Source: Peronospora farinosa (taxonomy: Eukaryota > Oomycota > Peronosporomycetes > Peronosporales > Peronosporaceae). Taken from it: a DNA stretch of 64,000 nt. The DNA lies in the NCBI GenBank assembly GCA_947646735.1, contig CANTFK010000842.1, forward strand, positions 467,382 to 531,381, read 5' to 3'. Shown piece by piece: positions 10,779 to 21,793 of the stretch. Both the position numbers and the translations under genes were made by a program. Each line of letters begins with the position of its first letter. Position 1 is the first letter of the stretch. Under the pieces are notes generated by a model. The model worked only from the letters and a program-made list of their open reading frames with translations. It was not told the DNA's origin and searched no databases.

Positions 10779-11132
10779 ATGGCAAAGACACCTTCAAAGA
10801 AAGCAGCAAAGACAGTTGCCAAGACTGGCAAAGGCAAGGGCCGCGGCAAGAAACGTGTGGAATCGTACTCGACTTACATCTACAAAGTTTTGCGTCAGGT
10901 GCACCCGGACACGGGCATTAGCAAACGTGGCATGTCGATCATGAACTCTTTTATCAATGATGTCTTTGAACGTATCGCTTCGGAAGCTGGTAAATTGTCA
11001 CGTTACAACAAGAAGTCGACGCTGTCCAGCCGTGAAATCCAGACAGCAGTGCGTCTTATGTTACCGGGTGAGCTGGCCAAGCACGCTGTGTCGGAGGGTA
11101 CAAAGGCCGTGACCAAGTTTACGTCGGCTTAA
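10779..11132 (+). CDS. Histone H2B
   Basis: This intronless 117-aa protein pairs with H2A in the nucleosome core. A Lys-rich N-terminal tail (residues 1-26) is followed by the histone fold with the family-defining runs [53 protein letters not shown] and the C-terminal [16 protein letters not shown]. Length and all core helices are typical. The ATG at 10779 gives the canonical tail. The Copia-1 LTR ends only 337 bp upstream, so the promoter is compressed against transposon sequence; the gene itself looks intact. Confidence 0.98.
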   Translation: MAKTPSKKAAKTVAKTGKGKGRGKKRVESYSTYIYKVLRQVHPDTGISKRGMSIMNSFINDVFERIASEAGKLSRYNKKSTLSSREIQTAVRLMLPGELAKHAVSEGTKAVTKFTSA

Positions 11133-11970
11133 GTTTATGGCATTCGTGATCAACAAACTTTCGTTCAGCGTCTTCGATTGAATGTTTGATGCAAACTGTT
11201 TGTCTTGTCGAGACCGTTTTCATTCAGTCGACCCCGTTGTCTCTTTATGAACGATTGGACAACGTGGGTCACATCTTTTCTTCTGGTGTTTATGAACACC
11301 ACCCCTTTTATAAAAATATTTTAACGCGTAAGTGTGTCTGTGTGTGTTGAAACTGTTTGTCTTGTTCATGAGATATCAATGATATCGTTGTGATTTCATT
11401 TGGATCCTTGAAGACTGTCATTAGCTTGGTTTAGCTAGTGGGGGATGTTACCATTATCATAATGATGTTCGTTGGCACGGCCTTATATCGTTATATTTGA
11501 ACTGTGCAATGCCTCATCGTGTACTAGAATCTCTCATGTGTCAATGGTGCACGACAAGAAGTCATCATATGAATGGCACTTTCACACGCATTCCACGCTA
11601 CATGCACTCCTTAAAGAATGAAACGCAGGCGCTTTGCCACGCGCTGGTGAACAAGCGTCATAACTTTATCGCCGCTTGTAATAGTAAGGAGCTTCTTCCA
11701 GGTCTAATAGGTAAACCGTCTCCCGTGAGCTCGCATCTCAGTAGCACCTTCAAAACCGCCAAGTCATTCGTCCAGGTGTTGTCGTGGTTGAACTTTACTT
11801 TAAGATCGCTGAGCATCCTGATGCACTTGCTAACGCGTTATGAGCGAACATATCATGACTGAATATAGATAACAGCGCAAGCAAACTGTAAGACAGTACT
11901 TTCGTGCAAGCATGCTATTCGTTTGGTCCTAAATATGAAGAGAGATGTCCAGCATAAAGAGCTTCACGAG
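11133..11970. other. H2B 3' flank and intergenic region
   Basis: No convincing gene is visible. A plus-strand ORF (11497-11862, 121 codons) has no recognisable domain and unremarkable composition; it is not proposed as a gene. A TTTATAAAAATATTTTAA-type AT-rich patch near 11307-11324 may mark the H2B mRNA end. Confidence 0.4.
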
Positions 11971-14236
11971 CTACTGCAGCAGGTGACGTAAGACCGTACG
12001 CGCGTTCAGCTTCTTCAAATGCGTGTACTTCTGGCCCGTGCCAACAAACATGATCGGCTGGCCAGTCTTGTACACCATCGATACCGCAGCACCAACTACA
12101 AATGAAAGAATAAGAGGGACGCAACACTGCATCAAGAAAATCATCAGCAACTTACCCTTATCATCAATTGTGTCGAACTTCGTAATGACAATGCCATCAA
12201 TGCGGTGCGGCTCGCGGCGGTCCGAGTAGTCTGCAAGAGCCTAGATAACCAATTATATAAGTCAGATAACAAGTGCAAGAGACACTGTCGAGCTCACACA
12301 TTCGTACCCGGTCGAACATTGACAGCTGATCGATACCATCGTTGCCAACCAAAGCTTCTCCAACAAAGAGAACAAGGTCCGGCTCGTTGTTTGACACAAG
12401 CTTGGTCAACGCGCGCATGAGCGGCTCGTTATTTTGCATCCGGCCAGCAGTGTCAATGAGCACGCAATCGTAACCATGATCGGCGCCGTACTTGATCGCC
12501 TCCTTGGCCACCGATGCCGGGTCTTTAGCATAACCCTTCTGGAACAACTCCACGTCCAGGACCTTGGCGTGTTGGTTCAGCTGCTCAACAGCTCCAGAAC
12601 GGAACGTATCGCACGCAGCGATCATAACGTTCACACCCTTCGACTTCAGGTAGTAGCATACCTTGGACAAGCTAGTGGACTTGCCAACGCCATTGACACC
12701 CACAAAGACAATGCTGTATGCACGGCCTTCTGCCTTTGCCTGCAGAACCTCGCGCAGCACGTCAGTAGATTTCTTCGGTGTCAAGATACGCAACAGTGCG
12801 GCCTCTAGAGCCTTGCGCACGACCGTAGAGATGCGCGAGAAGCTCTCCAGCCTCTGACCGACCATGGTCGTGATGACAGATTCGCATAGTTCATCGGCGA
12901 CTTCCGAAGCCACATTCTTGCTTATCAGCTGTAATATAACGACTAGGTCAGTACTGCCCGCAACGCGCGAAACACTGCAGTTTGCCAGAACCTACCATCT
13001 GATGCATGGGGTTGATCACAGGCTCCAAATCATCTCGCTCGAGTATTTTGTTGCCAGACATCGTGCTAAGGAAGTTACCAACACGAGTTTTCGAAAAGCT
13101 CCAGCCAGAGTCTGAATCCGCTCCCGAAGAGGCGGAAGACTCCTCATCACTGACAGAAGACTCGTCAGAGTCGCTCGCTTCCAATTTCTATACACACAGC
13201 ACTATTAGCATATTCGTTGCGCTCATGCGATACCTGGCATAAATGCAAAAACGTACGCCAATGTAGGCTTCACGTTTCTCGCGGAGCTGTGCCTCTTCCT
13301 CGTCGGCAGTAATCTGACGTAATCGGACACCATGTTAATATAACATTCTGTCAGCCAAGCCACCTTTCGAAGCCATCTTTACCGTTTTAGAGCGATCCAA
13401 CGCTTTGGCCTCCTTCTTGGACACCTTTGTGTCGTCCCATATCGTCCTTTGCTTGCCGCCATTCTTCGACTCCTTCGCAGCCTTATCCTTCCCCTTACGA
13501 CGCGCACCCGATCGCATCGTTCGCCCCTTGGACGAACGCAGTGTCGTCTCGTATTCCAGCTCGACGAGATTTTTGTCCTTTCCATCGGACGGGGCGCTAT
13601 CATTTCCATCGGACGGGGCGCTATCATTTCCATCATCACTGGACTACTCAATCCCACAAGAAAAAGACAAAAAAACGCATTGCACAACCATCACGGCACA
13701 TACGTCAATGCAACGGAAGCACAAAAGTAGCAATAAATTGCAGCTCGTACATCTGCAGTCGTCGTAGAGCGCGAAGACAATGCTGTCTTGCCGGCTGTAT
13801 TGGACTTCACACCTTTGGCCTTGGCTTTCTTGGATGCATTATACCCGCGCGGACCTTTACGTGCATGTTTCTCTGTAAATGTAAGTTCTGTAGCCTTGAG
13901 GATCTTGGTGAACTTGGCTTCGTATGTGACGGGCGTCTTGTTGGCGATCTGCTGAGGAAACGTGACGATAAAATCCTTTTTGACAATCTCCAGGAGCTCC
14001 TCAATATACAATAGCTGTAAAATCTTCTGGTAGACAACGACAAACACCAGATCCAGTTTGTTTTCAAATACCCATTGCATGGCATAGGCGTTGTCAATAA
14101 ACTTCTTTTCGCCGGCGCGATCTTCCATCAGCACGCGATTGATGAGGTTATCCACGAGATTATTGTTTAGCTTGCACAGCGTACGTGACCACAAGACAGC
14201 CCCTGTTCTGGAAAAGATAACAAAGTGATCAATCAT
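11971..14236 (-). CDS. Signal recognition particle receptor subunit alpha, with one in-frame stop
   Basis: This is the docking-protein GTPase that receives SRP-ribosome complexes at the ER membrane. My exon model is 14236-13751, 13643-13257, 13187-12996, 12928-12308, 12240-12156 and 12095-11971, all with GT-AG ends and consistent phase (about 631 residues; human SR-alpha is 638). Exon 1 is the SRX domain (starts [17 protein letters not shown]). A charged linker contains a 24-bp direct repeat (DGNDSAPS twice). The NG GTPase has G1 [21 protein letters not shown]3 DTAGRMQ and G4 TKFD, and ends with the [16 protein letters not shown] helix. The frame is broken only by a TAA at 13337-13335 (codon 265), between ...GLADRMLY and [13 protein letters not shown], where no intron fits. 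A C-to-T change of a CAA codon would explain it. The rest looks under selection. Confidence 0.9.
13577..13643. repeat. Tandem 24-bp repeat in the SR-alpha linker
   Basis: The unit containing GGACGGGGCGCTATCATTTC occurs twice in direct succession, encoding the acidic linker [18 protein letters not shown]. It adds residues in frame. Confidence 0.8.
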
Positions 14237-14362
14237 GGCAGCAGATGATGGGGGTGTCGGTTATAAGTTGTGGCGAAAAGATGACGTTGTGTATCCAACA
14301 CAGCACGATGTGCAGCACCACAATGTCCACCACACACAATGTGCACCACACATAATTGTACG
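14237..14362. promoter_or_regulatory. Divergent promoter region between SR-alpha and the ADAL-type deaminase
   Basis: Only 126 bp separate the two start codons. The segment carries repeated CACCACA/CACAATGT words (14312-14350). The shared regulatory role is inferred from head-to-head arrangement. Confidence 0.5.
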
Positions 14363-15472
14363 ATGGACGTCCTGAATGAAGAGCTACGTACATATTGCAG
14401 AGCACTGCCTAAAGTGGAGCTGCATGCGCATATCCACGGATCTATTCGGCCGTCGACGCTGGAAGAACTTTTACATGATGAAGCAACATTGAACGGTTCA
14501 GAGCCACGACGGCTCCCAAAAAAGCGAAGTTTAGACGAGTGTTTTACGATGTTCGGGCTGATCCACCAAGTTGTCGTCAGTCGCCGCGTACTCCGTCGAA
14601 TTGTCGTTGAAGCGGTGGAAGATTTTGCTGCAGAAAACGTAAAGTATTTAGAGTTGCGATCTACACCGCGAGATCTGCCGAGAGATGGTGCCAGTCGTGC
14701 AGATTACGTGGATGAAGTGGTGTCAGCACTTGAGAAATGCAATGCGCGACGAGATTTAAACATTGAGGTGCGTCTGTTGCTAAGTATCAACCGGAATCAG
14801 TCTTTGCGTCTGGCAGAAGACACTGTTAACATGGCTCTTGAGCGCAAGCACAAGCAGAACTGTCGGCTCATTGTAGGCATCGACCTCAGCGGCAACTCGG
14901 AGCGCCCGAATTCCGAGTTCAAGCGCTTCGAAAACGTACTAGAGCGCGCACGAGCGGGCGGCCTTAAACTCACCGTGCACTTCGCTGAGCACTTTGACGA
15001 CGATGAAACTAATCGGATTCTGGACTTCCAACCGGACCGGCTGGGCCACGCCTGTTGTGTACCGGAGCCGCTCTATGCCAAGATGTTGTTGCTGCAAATT
15101 CCCGTGGAAATTTGCCTGACCTCCAATGTGCACACGCTGGCAAAAAAATATTGCAGCGACGTCGATTGCAAGTGTGCACCCGATGCGAAGCACAAAGCAT
15201 CGGGGCTATGCGTGTGTGGCTTCACTTCGCACCCGCACGGCAAATTGCTCACCGGCGAACGAGGTCAAGAGCAGCAGCATGGTGTCTACCCCATGTGTCT
15301 ATGTACGGATGATTACGGCGTGTTTGACACGACACTGTCGCTCGAGTATATGCGTGCAGCACAGGCATTCGGTCTGAGCGACGAGCGCCTTTTACATATT
15401 GCGCAAGCGCCTATTGAGGCCATCTTTGATCAGAGCCAAGTGCCGAGGTTGAAGAAGATGTTCCATGAGTGA
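14363..15472 (+). CDS. Adenosine deaminase-like protein (ADAL / N6-methyl-AMP deaminase type)
   Basis: A metal-dependent amidohydrolase expected to deaminate N6-substituted AMP (MAPDA activity) or adenosine in purine salvage. The metal-site HxH is in VELHAHIHGS near the N-terminus, followed by the VHFAEH and DRLGHACC segments, the CLTSNVHT strand and the metal/substrate box CTDDYGVF. The overall pattern fits ADAL better than classical ADA. The model is intronless, 369 aa from ATG 14363; an upstream in-frame ATG at 14339 would add eight residues. Unusual is a roughly 40-residue insertion after CLTSNVHTLAKKY with five cysteines, including CKC and CVC motifs, which is not in the animal enzyme. 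Substrate preference cannot be decided from sequence. Confidence 0.88.
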   Translation: MDVLNEELRTYCRALPKVELHAHIHGSIRPSTLEELLHDEATLNGSEPRRLPKKRSLDECFTMFGLIHQVVVSRRVLRRIVVEAVEDFAAENVKYLELRSTPRDLPRDGASRADYVDEVVSALEKCNARRDLNIEVRLLLSINRNQSLRLAEDTVNMALERKHKQNCRLIVGIDLSGNSERPNSEFKRFENVLERARAGGLKLTVHFAEHFDDDETNRILDFQPDRLGHACCVPEPLYAKMLLLQIPVEICLTSNVHTLAKKYCSDVDCKCAPDAKHKASGLCVCGFTSHPHGKLLTGERGQEQQHGVYPMCLCTDDYGVFDTTLSLEYMRAAQAFGLSDERLLHIAQAPIEAIFDQSQVPRLKKMFHE

Positions 15473-15681
15473 AATAACGTTAGACACACGTCTGATGTGC
15501 GCCATATAGTTGACTTGAGGCGCTGGACTAAAAAAAGCTTCAAGCTCGTCTCAATATTTTGGCGCAAACAAATACCACCCTCTGAAATATGCAATAAAGT
15601 CAAGGACTATTTTTTAAGTGATTATCTAAACCGCGGTAAAAGCGTCCTTCATTCGCAAATTCTTTTGCACCTGATCAAGTC

Positions 15682-16308
15682 ATGCGAACCTTCATGTCCG
15701 TGGGGCTTGTGGCCTTAATCGCTTCTGGCGTCTCTACCCAGTCCACTTCGAACTTGTCGTCAGCCCCAGGGACCTCGTCCATGCCGGCGGAGCTTGCAGC
15801 CATCGTTGAGTGCAGCCCGACTCAGCTGGACGAAGCCCAGATGATTCTAACCTCAAACCAGCGTCAGAAGCAGTGCGAAACGACGCTGAATCTAGAGCCC
15901 AACACGATGCTACAGGTGACGACGGCCACAGCCACTAAGATGTGTGACACTGCATCCTGCAAGGCGTCGCTACAGGAGCTGTATAACGAGCTGCCCAACT
16001 GCCGTTACAATCTCTGGGGTCTGCAGTACTCGGCAAAGCAACTGCTCGAGTACTGTGGCATCACACCGACCAAACTGACCGACTCAGATGCTGGCAGCAG
16101 ACCCGTTGGTTGGACTGTGGACACGGGTTCTACCTCGTTCGCGCCGGCGGGGGTAGACGATACGTCTTCGACGAAGGGCAGTGGAACCGCTCCCAGCCTT
16201 GCGCCGGCCACGCCGTCGCCGCCGGAATCAAGCGCTACGACAACAATGACCACCATTTTGGCTGCGTTAGTGACGACTGCAAGTGTGGTCGCTGCTCTAC
16301 TAGCCTAA
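15682..16308 (+). CDS. Elicitin-like protein with predicted GPI anchor
   Basis: A secreted oomycete sterol-binding-family protein of 208 aa. A signal peptide covers about residues 1-19 (MRTFMSVGLVALIASGVST). The elicitin domain has the hallmark six cysteines at residues 44, 65, 88, 93, 107 and 125. A Ser/Thr/Pro-rich stalk (about 140-186) and a hydrophobic tail (190-208) indicate GPI anchoring, so it is an elicitin-like (ELL) class member at the cell surface. Family members bind sterols and some are recognised by plants; which applies here cannot be said. The ATG at 15682 directly precedes the signal peptide. Confidence 0.93.
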   Translation: MRTFMSVGLVALIASGVSTQSTSNLSSAPGTSSMPAELAAIVECSPTQLDEAQMILTSNQRQKQCETTLNLEPNTMLQVTTATATKMCDTASCKASLQELYNELPNCRYNLWGLQYSAKQLLEYCGITPTKLTDSDAGSRPVGWTVDTGSTSFAPAGVDDTSSTKGSGTAPSLAPATPSPPESSATTTMTTILAALVTTASVVAALLA

Positions 16309-16477
16309 GCTTGGAGTCATACGGATTGCTTCTTTGTTTTCGCATCATACTCGCGTTGCAAGGAGAACAGTCCGACCGATAAACACGAAACATCGAGTTG
16401 TTTTCAATGTCTGGTAGTGTTATTTGTTTTAGTAGAGAGCAATGTTCCTCGAGTGCAAGAAAAAAAGGTGTGTCATC

Positions 16478-18785
16478 TTACCGCTGCATCTCATCATTCA
16501 GTAGTTCTTCAGTGAATTCGAGCGCGTCCAGTACCGACGGACGCTCCTCCGGGTTCGTGTGCAACATATCTCGGATAAAATCACAAAACTCGACCGTAAA
16601 TGCTGTGCCGCGATGGTGTATCATACGATCTAGCTCAGGCGGAAACGACACCTGACCGTTCAAGCATGCCAATTTCATGAAGCCCTGTACGCATTGCAAA
16701 AAAAAGCTTCTTAGAACATATCATATAGTGAGATTAGGTAAGGCGCTACTAAACCTCGCGTGGATGCTCAAATGGGCTTGATCCGAATGCCATTGTGTAT
16801 CTGCAGGATGGAACAGGTCAGGGTATTAGTGATTGAAGCACCTGTGGCGAAAAATTGATAAAAATACATCATGGTACTTACAACACACAACCAAGGGACC
16901 ACACATCTGACTGACCATCCAGTGCGCTGTCAACTGTTGGTTCGAAAAGTTCTGGTGCCCGATACGGAGCTGAGCTTTTACGGTTTGCCTCGTCTTGCAA
17001 CTCGAGCGAGTTCTGACGAGATTTCGCTTCTACGTAAATTGGAGCGCAGCTGCCGAAGTCTGTCACGACCGGAATGTACGCCAGGAAATTTTCTCCGGTA
17101 GATGACGAGGATAGCAAGATATTATGAGGTTTGATATTCCGGTGGCAGAAGCCCGCTCGATGCAGTGCAAGCACGCCCGAACAAATGCCGTGAAAGAGAT
17201 GCAATGCGGTGCATTGAGAGAATGGCCAAAGTGGAGACGATGACTGACACGCAGCGTTGATTGCGTCCCACAGACTCCCACGCTCGAAATATGGGACCAA
17301 GAAGTAAAACTACATGTTGATGCAGCGTTAAACAGTCATTGTTAGCGATTTCTACATGGTTCAATGGACCTAAAAACCCGTACCTCCATTCCTTGCTGAA
17401 CGCGTGCCTCTGAAAACTCAACAAGCGGCATAACATTTAGGTGGTTGACGGACTAGACAAAACCTCAATCATAAGAGTGTTATCTACATTGCGCTAGCCA
17501 AAAAAATAACAAAACAAAAACTTACACGGAACACTTGGAGTTCCATCTGAACGTCATTCTCAACCTCTTGAGACTGACAGAGGATCCGCTTAAGGGCGAA
17601 CGTTTCATTCGTAGCCGATGATCGAACCAAAAGAACTTGAGCATATGCACCCTCGGCAAGCAACCGCACGACTTGTACACTAACTCCACCAACCTGAATG
17701 CTTCCGTTCTGTTTTCCATCAATAAGTACGACAAGCAACCTGTTAGCGCACAGAGCTCATCCAAGACATACTGCATACACACCTTCGAAACATTGGCGCT
17801 AGCATTGGCTATACTTGCGCTAATCGACGAAAGCAAAGAGCCTCCCAACTTCTTGGCTTTTAATGCCGTTTCTGTTGCGCCCTTCTTCACATCCTCGATT
17901 GAGATTTTCTTTGCAAAATCGTAAGCTTGTACTGTCTGTTTCCGCAAGTATGTCTGCGCGTCTTTACCTGCGTCGGTCCATTCCGACTGCTGGTGAGAAC
18001 CTGGCTCTCCTTTTGATTCATATTGATCATCGCGATCAAACCTCGAGCCACGGTCACCATCATCTGTATTTTGATATTCACTGTCTTCGTTCTGATAAAT
18101 GTTGCGATTCCAGTCACTTTGTTCTTTTCGCGCTTTATCACGTGATGTTGTACGTTCAGTCGATGCTAGTGGTTCTTCATCTGGTTTAGTGCACCTCAAT
18201 CATCAATAACTAATCCATACCTCATATAAAACTCATTTAAATTAGCTATGTACCTTGCGACTCATACGTTGTCGACTCAAACTCCTCGTAGTCGTCCGAT
18301 GGATGACTACGACACTCTGCCGTGCTGCCCCCATTGCTATTGGAGCATATTTTTGTCACTCTTGTTCTCTGTGCTGGACCCGAAGACGGTAATGTGCTAC
18401 AATGCTCTTCGTAGCGCAGGTACTTGACATTAGGCTCTTCATCTAACGGCGTGACACGAGCGAAAATCTTACGACCACAGCACGGCACAGCAGATTCAGG
18501 ATTTGTCACGTCTAGATATGGTCCGTCTTCACACCGGAAAGCAAAGTGAAAGTTGTTGCCTAGTGGAAACGCCTTGTGCACATCTGCGAGTGTTACGCGA
18601 CCTCCTGCGGGTGGCAGCGGCAGCACGAAGGCGTTCCAGTTGGTGTCAGGACTGTGCTGTGGCTTGCTTTCCTGCACAGGCTCCAGTTCCTCACCCACTA
18701 GTGAGTACAGGACGAATGTTCTCTCATCTTGCGACGCTACCATCGTCGTCCCACTCAACGGAGTCACAACTTCTGTCGCGCGCAT
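16478..18785 (-). CDS. DIX-like domain protein fused to an STK16-like kinase with HRN catalytic loop
   Basis: My model has seven exons: 18785-18268, 18194-17815, 17755-17526, 17452-17384, 17309-16882, 16800-16755 and 16684-16478, about 625 aa. Exon 1 carries a DIX-like fold (VTLADVHKAFPLGNNFHFAFR, then a Pro/Cys/Gly-containing strand and IFARVTPL). A charged linker follows. The kinase resembles STK16/NAK: glycine loop LLAEGAYAQVLLV, ALKRI lysine, YFERGSLWDAI, TDFG, YRAPELF, DVWSLGCVLY. The catalytic loop reads HRNIKPHN; the HRD aspartate is Asn (AAT at 17138-17136). Fusion is inferred: no ATG opens the kinase frame and no stop closes the linker. The linker-kinase junction (17815/17755) is the weakest; another donor a few codons away also keeps frame. 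Two separate genes remain possible if an exon was missed. Confidence 0.7.
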
Positions 18786-18899
18786 TTCCCTGACCAAAAA
18801 TACTTTTCATAACCTATGAAACTACATATCTAGTCTATTTAAGAGGCGTAAACACGTAAAACAAACTCTTTGGGCTGCTTCTTGTCTCTTTTGCCCTTC

Positions 18900-20159
18900 T
18901 TATTCGACTGATAGCGCACTTTGCTGATCCTTCCAGATCGACGCACACTTATCGAGAAAACTTCGCATGGTCTCTCGCTCCATTCGTGCCTTCTCACGCT
19001 GCGCTGCGAAATCCATGACAGTCCCGTCGTCCAGCTCTAGATTGCGAAACAGGGGAAGGTCATCAGCAGAAATGACCCCATTCTTCGCTGATTGACGGGC
19101 TTTCGCTGTTGTTGATTGCTTCTTCTCTTCTCCTTTCTGCCTCATAGAGCTTCGTGGTAGCTTTTGTTTCTCTTTAGCGTTTCCCTTTGCTTTTGCCTTT
19201 ACCTTTACCACAGCTACTGCATGCTTCGATCTTTGATCATGTTCTCGTCGGGGTCCATTACTCTCGATCACCTTTTTTGTTGCAGCTATGCGTTTAAGAA
19301 TGGTCGTATCACTACTGCTACCCCCATCAGCTTTCCGTTTAAGCACATATCTCGCAGTATGGTCAGCAGGACGTGACGCGCTATGGCCTTTCGTCATCTT
19401 GTCAGACGTCTCCTTAGCAAGAGTTGGCGACAAAGCGACCCGCTTCCCATTTTCGTTTGGAATTGGCGCTGGTGGAAAAGCCGCCTTATCAATCGTACCG
19501 AGCATGTCTTCAAAAAGATACATATCTCCATCCCAGCTCTTCACTGTGCTATCCTTCGTGCGAGCTACGTAAAAAAGCAGAAAAAGCATCCGATTATCAG
19601 TCACCGTTCTACAGAACGCTAGTAGCTAGGCAACATACGAGCGTAGCGGCCGTGAGCCATAATCGACATGACATCCGTCCAACGATCGTGGTTGCTGCTC
19701 CATCCCACAAAGTGCACCTTGATCTTCTGAGACTTGAGATTACACTGGATTATTCTGGCTTCTCCCCACATCATCTTCTTGTCCAAAGCATCAATGTAGT
19801 AGCCCACACATAAGGCCGTATCTCTCTTTTTTCGCTTTGGTTTTGAGTTTCTATCGCGCCGTCTCTTATTTAAAGTAGGTTTCTGTATAGGTGCTTCAGC
19901 TGCTACTTTGGCTTTTGCTTGCTTCTTCTCTGGCACTGCAACTGATCCAGATTTAGACGGCAAGGAAGCTACAGATGACACAGTAGACGGCGCCGTACTC
20001 AGCTTAGATTCAGTCTTGGAATCGGATCTGACCAGTACGGAAGATTTCAAAAAGGTGAGAATATAACAGTACAAAAGCTTGAAAAAGGCGTCAGAACAGC
20101 AGCGTTTACTTCGGAGTATCAGGAGCCGAAGAAGAGACAGGAGGGAGGTTCACGGCCAT
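18900..20159 (-). CDS. Tudor-knot/chromo-barrel domain protein, function unknown
   Basis: The three-exon model 20159-20110, 20027-19639 and 19564-18900 gives 367 aa with phase-consistent GT-AG introns. A short Ser/Pro N-terminus and a very basic stretch (NKRRRDRNSKPKRKKRD) precede a small beta-barrel at about residues 95-145 (VGYYIDALDKKMMWGEARII, then KIKVHFVGWSSNHDRWTD), the signature layout of Tudor-knot/chromo-barrel domains that read methylated histones. The rest is Lys/Ala-rich and disordered, ending in an acidic-basic helix (MDFAAQREKARMERETMRSF). A chromatin role is likely from the domain; no specific ortholog is recognised. It lies 138 bp downstream of TRMO on the same strand. Confidence 0.75.
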
Positions 20160-20297
20160 GACGGACTTGGACTTCTGGATGGCTCGAAAATACTTGGCGT
20201 AATCAGTCTTTTATCGCGACTCATCAAGGAGCATCTCGAGGCTGGCGTTAATGCAATATGGAAGGCTTATTCAAGTTGAAATCGCTTAACCTGGTAT

Positions 20298-21793
20298 TTA
20301 TGATTCCACGATGGTAATCGATTCTTCGACTGCAAAAATCTGAATGTGCGCAGTGTCGATATCATTTTCGCTATCCATTGACAAAGACGGCTGAGGCAGC
20401 AATGCAAACCGGTACTTGACGCGAATGTTGTCGACGATCTGGTAGTTGATGTAGTCAGGGGACGTCCACCGACGAGTCTGATACTTGCTGCGAACGTCCA
20501 CTTGTAAGACCTCTTCGATTGCAGCCACAAAGTGATCAGGAGCGTTACGATAATGTACGGATTTTCTGGAGAGCTTGTGGATCGCCGATTTCAACATGTC
20601 TGACTCCCACTCAATTCTGGTGATTACAAAGCAGGATTCGTTTCGTAAATGCTTCATACGAGAGACAATAGTACCAAACTCCTGTCCTGTACACGTACTC
20701 AATCGATGGCTGTAAAGTGGACACCCAAGTAGCTACACATGCGTCAGGAAGGCTATCATACGCTACATAATCGTCAGTACTTACATGAGAAAATTACGAC
20801 AAAACGCAAGTCAGGTCTCACCTGAAATATATGGCTTAATGTCCAACACTGGAGTGTTATCTAGTAGGTCGACACCAGAGAGATACACCGTCCGTTTACG
20901 AATATCAACGTGCTCAATTTTCGCCAGCGTGATACCGATTGGGTTGGGGCGGTGAGGTGACCGGGTACAAAAGATGCCTACTCGTTCTTTCAGCATTGGT
21001 GGAGAAATCTTGGCCTGTTGCAATGACACAACACATCAGACCGCATATACATATAGTACTACCAGAACCATAAGCACGCACCCGGAAAGTATGACGATGG
21101 CTGTCCGATCGAAGACCCTCGTGAGCTCGAGTATTCTTGCCGTTCGTATTTTGATGGAAGACGAAGACAATCCAGACATGACTAAAATCTTCCAGTCCGC
21201 ATAAAGTGTCGGGCGATATGCTTCGTTGAAAGATAATTTGTGCTCGTGTCGATGGCGCAAGCGAGCCTTGACGAGGTGTTCCTACGATGAAGAGATAAAT
21301 GACAGACGACGTCAGCAAGTTTCGAAACACTCACCTGATGAACATTATGTCATACGCAGTACCTAAACACTCTTTGAAGCAAGAGCGGACAGTTCCTACG
21401 GGCTGAACGAAGCAGGCCTTTTTGGTGTCAAGCTTCTCCTCCATCACACGTCGCAATTCCTGGTACGTGTAGACACCAGTCAATCCTTTCAGTCAATGCA
21501 AATAGATATCACTACAATTGACAAACCTTCTCTGCAGCAATGCGGCCTCGCCGTTCTTCGGCTCGAGCTTTCTCGTTCTTGGCGAGATCGCGTTCCAGTT
21601 TCTACAATGATGAAAAAGAGCGACAAGTAATGATGACACTTTATTGCTCGCACTTGCATCATTTCTTTACCTGAATTATCTGGTTAAGATCTGAAATATC
21701 AGATAGAGGCTGTAGTTGTTGCCACAAGATCCATAACAGCGTGGTTACTTGCAGCGTTAACACCACAGCCTCCAACTTTATACCAAATGGCAT
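20298..21793 (-). CDS. tRNA (adenine-37-N6)-methyltransferase, TrmO/YaeB family
   Basis: TrmO-family enzymes methylate N6 of t6A37 in tRNAs using SAM. The seven-exon model is 21793-21671, 21601-21527, 21459-21363, 21281-21082, 21014-20822, 20762-20699 and 20616-20298, 356 aa, every junction in phase. Family motifs are FVQPVGTVRSCF near the start of the domain, GTPRQ, FSHVWIVFVFH, RVGIFCTRSPHRPNPIGI (SAM pocket) and LDNTPVLDIKPY. The N-terminus adds a hydrophobic segment (about residues 8-25) and a charged coiled coil (KLERDLAKNEKARAEERRGR) before the catalytic domain, an arrangement I associate with plant-type homologs rather than bacterial YaeB, so membrane attachment is plausible. Confidence 0.9.

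Noticed and set aside
11497..11862. 121-codon ORF between H2B and SR-alpha
   Set aside because: No domain, no signal peptide, composition like noncoding sequence.
13405..14014. Several plus-strand ORFs of 90-195 codons
   Set aside because: They are antisense to SR-alpha exons and low in complexity.
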